Positions 59,173 through 64,000 of a stretch of DNA of 64,000 nucleotides are shown one piece after another (position 1 is the stretch's first letter; every line of letters begins with the position of its first letter). Made by a program: the position numbers and the translations under genes. The notes beneath the pieces were generated by a model, which worked only from the letters and a program-made list of their open reading frames with translations, was not told the DNA's origin and did no database searches. Origin of the DNA: Gyrodactylus bullatarudis (Eukaryota > Platyhelminthes > Monogenea > Gyrodactylidea > Gyrodactylidae). The stretch is taken from the NCBI GenBank assembly GCA_012064415.1, contig SSNU01000205.1:43786-107785 (forward strand), given 5' to 3'.

Positions 59173-59302
59173 TTTCTAATGTAATCATTTTTTGAGTTGA
59201 TATTTCGAAATTTTATCTTTTATTCTAGACCATAATTCAGAATTATAACTTATTAACTCTCAACACACAACATCAATCTTTGAATATATTTTTTATTTCC
59301 TA
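59173..59302. promoter_or_regulatory. bidirectional promoter region, MRPS24 and SDR
   Basis: Only 130 bp lie between the two outward-facing start codons, so a shared core promoter is likely. No TATA box is obvious. Confidence 0.55.
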
Positions 59303-60613
59303 ATGTCACTTTATTTGATCACGGGCTCTGCTAAAGGAATTGGCAGAGCTTTGGTAGAAAGATTGTCACGAGCTAATCCCTCTTCAACTATTTTGATGAC
59401 AAGTTTGTTCTCAAATTTAACATTTTAGCTAGAAATAATGAATCTGGAGAAAAAACACTTGGTGAACTTAGTTCAAAGGGCTATTCTAACGTTAAGTTTC
59501 ATCAACTAGACATCAATGATTCAGACAGCAGAAGTAAAATTATGCAGCATATTAAATCAACTTACGGTGGACTTGATGTCCTACTGAATAATGCCGGTAT
59601 TTATGTCAAACCTAGTCAAAAGTTGTCGTTTCCTGATGAAGTGGATATCACTCTGAAAACAAACTATCTCTCCCCTATGGCGCTAGCTCAAGAATGTTTA
59701 CCTATACTTAAAGAAAATAGTCGTATCGTTAATGTAGGTGCTAAAATAGGTATACTTGGCTACAATAAAATAAGTAAAGAAAACTATGAACGCATAATGA
59801 ATTGTAAAAGCATCCAAGAACTAAACGAGATCGCATACGAGTATAAAAAGTATGTTTATTCTTTTTCAAAAAAAAGTTTTTTTCAAATAAGATTTCCAAG
59901 ATTAAGACTCTTCATGCCATATAATCATTAATTTTCTCAAGAGCTTTTAAATTTTATTTAATTTCTAACTTGATTGCTAAATTATCATAATTTCTTAACT
60001 AGACAATTTATTCTTATTCAGGTATGCTGAAGAAAAATCACTCGTGAAGAATGGGTGGATAAATCTTGTTTATGCCATCTCAAAGTCATTTATCAATAGA
60101 GGAAGTGAGATTTTAGCTCAATCAGTTGCTGATGACCACAGAAAAATTATTGTTACAGCAGTAAGTAACTATTAATTTGGGCGAAATCTCACTTTTGGCA
60201 AAATTCTTGTATAATTTTACAGGTAAACCTTAAAACCAAGCAATCATAATGCCAAAGATGATGTTTATTTTCGTCTAATTTCTATAGTCATTTGAAGTTG
60301 TACTAATTGTGAATTTTGTTTAGTGTTGTCCTGGATCCGTCAAGACTGATATGACAGGTAACAAAGGTCTCTTAACACCAGAAGAAGGTTAGTTTGATCT
60401 TTATTCATCATAATTTATAATCTAGAAAATATAATTTTTAATTTGATAAACCTTATCTATGCTACTATGAGATATTATTGATTAATTTCTTGTCCAGGCG
60501 CTGAAACACCAGCTTGGTTAGCTGACAACAAGGATCCTAGTATTAATGGAAAGTTTTTTGTCATAAAAACACCCCTTGATATGAAGAGAAATCCAAACAT
60601 TAAATTTGGTTAA
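59303..60613 (+). CDS. short-chain dehydrogenase/reductase, carbonyl-reductase-like
   Basis: Five exons (59303-59402, 59429-59849, 60022-60160, 60324-60387, 60498-60613) give 279 residues, close to CBR1 (277). The Rossmann nucleotide-binding motif is TGSAKGIG near residues 7-14. NNAG, the structural motif, is present, and the active-site YxxxK reads YAISK. CBR1-specific features include CCPGSVKTDM and PEEGAETPAWLA. The strand that normally carries the catalytic Ser reads RIVNVGAKIG where CBR1 has RVVNVSS, so that Ser seems absent and activity is uncertain. CBR1 reduces carbonyls with NADPH in the cytosol. Intron 1 is 26 bp. AATAAA signals at 60659-60664 and 60681-60686; convergent with WDR53, whose stop is 106 bp away. 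Confidence 0.91.
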
Positions 60614-60718
60614 TACAGAATTCTGATGCATTTTTATCAGTATACTACTCAGTTTGTTAATAAACTTTTAAACCTACATGAATAAATTCAAGAATAAGAA
60701 GTTTATTTTCATTTATTT

Positions 60719-61869
60719 TTAAGAAAAATCACATAAAAATATTTCATTAGACATGTCTGCAATTAAAATATTAGCCAGAGATTCGCCCACAATCGAATTT
60801 ATCTTTGACCCTTGAGTGTATGAATTACAAGGGTCTTCAACGAAGCATTTATCATCGAGGTTTAATTTGGAACGTAAATTTGCGTAAATGAGAATTCTGT
60901 TATCGTTTCCTCCAGATAAGAGAATATCTTTCTATTGGGAAAATGTTTCATTTATTATTCGAAATAGAGTAGAAATTGTATTAGACAAACCTCTACAAAA
61001 TGAGTCTTGGCGACTGATGATTCATGGCCAAAGAGGGTCGCAGAGTATTTTAAGTAGGACTGACTCGAATCAAATATTTGTATACAACCACTGGCTAGAG
61101 CTAAAGCGACCATATGAGGTTCATTCGACATTGATAAATCGTAAATCATTGGGGGATTTATGGGCAATCCAGCTTTGCCAATATTGGCTTGAACAAATCT
61201 ATTTGATTTTAAAAGCTAAAAAATTCATGTATGAGTTAGAGCTGAAAAAAATTAAATATCTGGAATAATACTTACAGAATCTTCTGGATCTTCAATACTG
61301 GCAAGATCTAAATCGACTAAATCATTCATCTTAAAGATAGATTTTGTCTTGTTAGAATATCTCCATTCGGATACACAAAGAGTAGAATCTAACCCTCCAC
61401 TCAAGATTTCACGAGGTCGATTTAATCTAAATTTTGCAGAGGAACAAATATTTTCATGTTTCATCATTATTCTATGAGTTTTTAGCTTAGTCAAGTCGAA
61501 TATGTAAATAAATCCGGAATCATCACAGAGAGATAGGAATTTTCCATCATTTGAAATATCTAAATCATTAATTTCTTCTTTTGCAATTTCATGTTCATTC
61601 AGACAAGAAGTTATCATTCTAAGATCAAATATAGCTAAATAATTATCATGTGCAACGTATAAAATGTTCTCATCAAAACTGGACAATTTAACAACAGAAA
61701 TTGGATTGGTAAAATTGATATTTTGTGTGGGTTTTGGCTGATTCAATGACCACAAAAACACGTTTGAGTCATCTCCGCCTGAGGCAAAGGTATTATTATT
61801 TGAGGATAAAGAAAGAACAGTATCAGTGTGACCAGTTTTGAAGCTACTTTTAATCGGGGGACTCTTCAT
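60719..61869 (-). CDS. WDR53: WD-repeat protein 53
   Basis: Three exons, 61869-61276, 61215-60991 and 60931-60719, join in phase 0 to 343 residues (human 358). Diagnostic stretches: GHTDTVLSLS, FASGGDDSNVFLW, EEINDLDIS, CDDSGFIYIFDL, KHENICSSAKFRLNRPREILSGGLD (human [25 protein letters not shown]), then LLSGGNDNRILIYAN and ILIADMSNEIFLCDF at the end. The start is the first ATG in this frame. WDR53 is a propeller protein reported as a DDB1-CUL4 substrate-receptor candidate. It lies directly downstream of EMC5 on the same strand. A minus-strand AATAAA at 60707-60702 lies just past the stop. Confidence 0.91.
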
Positions 61870-61954
61870 AATAAGCGATGGTTGAAATTGATGAATGATG
61901 ATCGGCACAAATGTTGATTATGAATACTAAAATAATGATTAATCTTTTATTAAA
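61870..61954 (-). promoter_or_regulatory. operon-like intercistronic region, EMC5 to WDR53
   Basis: On the minus strand, AATAAA (61951-61946) lies 3 bases after the EMC5 stop. A pyrimidine-rich acceptor-like site (ATTATTTTAG, AG at 61928-61927) follows, then 57 bases to the WDR53 ATG. There is no room for a conventional promoter. Polyadenylation of gene 1 coupled to spliced-leader addition to gene 2 is the arrangement described for flatworm polycistrons with intercistronic gaps of this order. Confidence 0.55.
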
Positions 61955-62247
61955 CTACTTTTTATTAAATTCGGCAGATGCTTCAATCTCTACGAAATTT
62001 TGAGTTGAAATTATTATTCCTTTGAATATCAGAATGAAAGCGACTATCGTCTGAATGGTTATCTATAGTATTTTTTTAAAGAAATTAACTCTTACGTCAA
62101 GAGGCAAATTGTTGAATTCTTGATTTGTGATTCTCAAATAGGAACGATCTTAAGTAAAAAATCTATCTTACGTTGAGCGGCAGAATAAGCGGCGTGGAAT
62201 AAAATAACTAATCCTAATATCCAGGAATATCGGCTGATTGAGATCAT
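61955..62247 (-). CDS. MMGT1: ER membrane protein complex subunit 5 (MMGT1)
   Basis: Three tiny exons, 62247-62172, 62148-62096 and 62062-61955, join to 78 residues. Exon 1 encodes a hydrophobic segment ending FHAAYSAAQ (human LAHAAFSAAQ). Across the intron QHRSYLRIT matches human QHRSYMRLT, followed by NNLPLDITIQTIVAF (human ESLPIDIVLQTLLAF) and EIEASAEFNKK. EMC5/MMGT1 is a two-span subunit of the ER membrane complex, which inserts tail-anchored and multipass proteins. The protein is shorter than the human one (131) because the cytosolic C-terminal tail is missing. Introns are 23 and 33 bp; without removal of the 23-bp intron the frame stops at once. A possible trans-splice acceptor (TTGTTTTAG) lies 17 bases before the ATG. 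Confidence 0.92.
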
Positions 62248-62420
62248 TTATAATATGCGCTCGACTAAAACAATTTTCTAGTAGTTATACGTAAAATTTT
62301 ATCCAGAAATTATTGAATAATTTTCAAGCTTAACATTAATGAGTTCCATAATTTTTTTTGTATAAAATTTACCTTATCTGGTTAAAGAAAACGTTTAGAA
62401 ATTTATCCTTCGTTGTATTT

Positions 62421-62666
62421 CTAAGCATTGATTAAAAATGGAATTCCTGTTCTGAAAGGAGGATAATACATTTTGTAATTACAGTAGTACCATTGAGTAG
62501 TAATATGAATTAAATTATTTAAAATTATAGCTAAATGAGCAATGCTTGCAAATTTTATCTGTAAATTTTCCACGTTATTGGCGGTCTTATTAGTCAGAGC
62601 GCAATCAAAAAATCTTATTGTAAATGCAAAGTTTCCTGCTTGAAAGCTAAAAGTATGTCTACTCAA
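62421..62666 (-). CDS. possible short unrecognised exon
   Basis: An open frame on the minus strand upstream of EMC5, ending at TAG (62423-62421). It contains FQAGNFAFTIRFFDCAL, a helical stretch IAHLAIILNNLIHIT and KMYYPPFRTGIPFLINA. Composition is protein-like and an acceptor (ATACTTTTAG) precedes FQAG, but no good ATG is in frame near the start, so an upstream exon would be needed. If real, it may be the first gene of a run with EMC5 and WDR53, ending 173 bp before the EMC5 ATG. The family is not recognised. Confidence 0.3.
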   Translation of the reverse strand: MSRHTFSFQAGNFAFTIRFFDCALTNKTANNVENLQIKFASIAHLAIILNNLIHITTQWYYCNYKMYYPPFRTGIPFLINA

Positions 62667-62922
62667 ATGTAAACATATTATCTTTTTTTTCTAGGCTCTA
62701 ACCTGTGTAAAAAATATCTAAATCTTATTACTACTATAGTGCATTATTTAGTTAGTAATATTCAGTTCTACATTGTAAGTAGAATCTATACCGTTTTCCA
62801 TACACAAAAATCCATTAAATAAATATTAACTTGAAATACATATTTTCTCGTGTCACCAACTAATTGGAGTTGGTTGTATTTATAAAAAAGATTCTCAAAA
62901 AGAATCTTTGCAAAATCTAGAA

Positions 62923-63489
62923 ATGAATTTTCTCATTTACCTTTTCCTCTTGTTCCTCGTTCAGATTTCTCTGTGCAATGAAATTGATTTAGGCGATGAA
63001 GACGATGTAGAAGAAGATGTTGAGTGAGTCCTTTTATTTTATTCTTATTCCACCAGCTCTGAGAGTATAACAGACCACTTTCACAAGAATTATGACAACT
63101 CTAAGGATGAACTGTTGAATAAGACTAGTACCCCAGTTAAAGATGGAACTAAATACACAGAGTATCGTCGGAACAGAATAACAGGAGAGATATATCCATT
63201 TGAATATACATATTATGCAGCTAAACCGTATAATCCTCGAAAGGAATTAGGTCAGGATGCCAATAGCAGCATCTTCACTGTTGATGGGGAACAATTAGAT
63301 AGACACATTATGACTACTCAAAATGTTCTCGTCTATGTTCGTAAGTTGTCTACACACTGTGTGTAACACACACTAGATTTAGATGAAACTAAAAAAAAAT
63401 AATAAAACCGCCTGTAATAATGATTGTTTAAATAATCTTTGAGCTATTTTGAAATCATTCCACCAGGTCTGGCTGAGTCAACTCTATAA
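62923..63489 (+). CDS. short secreted protein of unknown function
   Basis: Exons 62923-63023, 63057-63340 and probably 63467-63489 give 135 residues. The N-terminus is a signal peptide (FLIYLFLLFLVQISLC) with cleavage near NEID. An acidic stretch (DLGDEDDVEEDV) follows, then a Tyr-rich hydrophilic region with YRRNRITGEIYPFEYTYYAAK and one N-glycosylation site (NKTS). Both acceptors read ATTCCACCAG. Intron 1 is 33 bp. The short last exon is uncertain; transcription could instead continue past the window end. The family is not recognised. A secreted or venom/tegument-type product is possible but not supported by any motif. Confidence 0.6.
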
Positions 63490-63538
63490 ATGCTTCTGGT
63501 ATGAAATGAACTTACTATTACTTTAGTCTTGGAATCAA

Positions 63539-63910
63539 CCCTTAAAGTAGTCCTACTGGGTTATTTCTATCCCATATCATTTCATCAACTCATAATTATT
63601 GATTCAAGGCTCAGAAAGTACTTTATTAACTCCCCCCATTCAATAGGAAATCTATTAATCTCCTGGAATACGCAAAAATCTCAGTTCTCTCATTAGTCAA
63701 ACTCGTGCTATACTAATTCAAAGAGTTTTTTTTCCAAAAAATTAATTTTGTATAATACGTTTTTTTGAAAATCTACTTCCCATCATGGGAATCCGATGGT
63801 TATAGATGAAAAAAAGTATGACTTTTATCGACTTTTATCTACCAGTAGAATTAAAATATGCAATTACCAAAGATAGCCTAATTTTGATTGATGAGGGGTC
63901 AAATTGTAAT
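63539..63910. repeat. dispersed repeat R1, copy B
   Basis: Shares CTATTAATCTCCTGGAATACGC and CAAACTCGTGCTATACTAATT with 32395-32595, and ACCAGTAGAATTAAAATATG with 32641-32665, in the same orientation and order. It begins about 50 bp after the secreted-protein gene. Confidence 0.7.
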
Positions 63911-64000
63911 AGAGAGAGACACACACTCTAAAAGTTCATCTTTTGTCCAAGTCAGTAAGATGTATTTCTAGTCTGTGATATGGGCCAATCCATTTCCAAA

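Noticed and set aside
1..64000. CRISPR arrays, prophage, bacterial operons
   Set aside because: No regularly spaced direct repeats or bacterial-type gene arrangement; every recognised gene is eukaryotic and almost all are spliced.

Overview
The window reads as a 64 kb piece of an AT-rich metazoan genome, most likely a flatworm (Platyhelminthes). Reasons: spliced genes with many introns of only 23-39 bp next to multi-kilobase introns; two short EF-hand proteins of 66-68 residues like the 8 kDa calcium-binding proteins of flukes; a tRNA-headed SINE carrying a hammerhead ribozyme, as in the schistosome Sm-alpha family; tight same-strand gene spacing that suggests polycistronic transcription with trans-splicing; and an axonemal dynein chain, which requires motile cilia. 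The species was not identified. Dicyemids and other animals with tiny introns remain alternatives. All exon joins below were made by eye from splice sites, reading phase and family resemblance.

Layout. 0.5-1.5 kb: possible last exons of a plus-strand gene entering from the left. 3.2-10.2 kb (minus): a transmembrane semaphorin with large introns full of foldback elements. 10.5-12.6 kb (plus): an unrecognised, probably nuclear gene, divergent from the semaphorin. 14.0-14.2 and 25.2-25.4 kb (minus): two EF-hand mini-genes with TATA boxes. 17-24 kb: gene-poor and rich in mobile elements (piggyBac-like, Tc1-like and long-TIR MITEs, the hammerhead SINE, a LINE tail). 25.8-28.9 kb (minus): a HEAT-like nucleolar candidate (possibly PELP1/RIX1-like) and a secreted IGFBP-Kazal-Ig protein. 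29.3-36.0 kb (plus): axonemal dynein intermediate chain DNAI1. 37.1-40.8 kb (minus): a protein with three Egalitarian-like winged-helix repeats. 41.0-45.3 kb (plus): a GIGYF-family protein with three GYF-like domains. 46.1-55.0 kb (minus): a GPI-type ephrin. 54.3-58.5 kb: two adjacent MITEs and a decayed non-LTR retrotransposon. 58.6-62.2 kb: a compact housekeeping cluster, MRPS24 (minus), a carbonyl-reductase-like SDR (plus), WDR53 (minus) and EMC5/MMGT1 (minus). 62.9-63.5 kb (plus): a short secreted protein.

How the genes relate. Two axon-guidance ligands (semaphorin, ephrin) lie in the window but are not linked. Head-to-head pairs share short upstream regions (semaphorin and the 10.5 kb gene; IGFBP-like and DNAI1; Egalitarian-like and GIGYF; MRPS24 and SDR). 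EMC5 and WDR53 lie head-to-tail about 85 bp apart with an AATAAA and a splice-acceptor-like site between them, as in a flatworm operon.

Most notable items: a 23-bp intron in EMC5 and many of 26-33 bp; a hammerhead SINE with 44-bp direct repeats at both ends and a 13-bp target-site duplication; three GYF-like domains in a GIGYF protein; an SDR that seems to lack the catalytic Ser; and several MITE families with readable target-site duplications.
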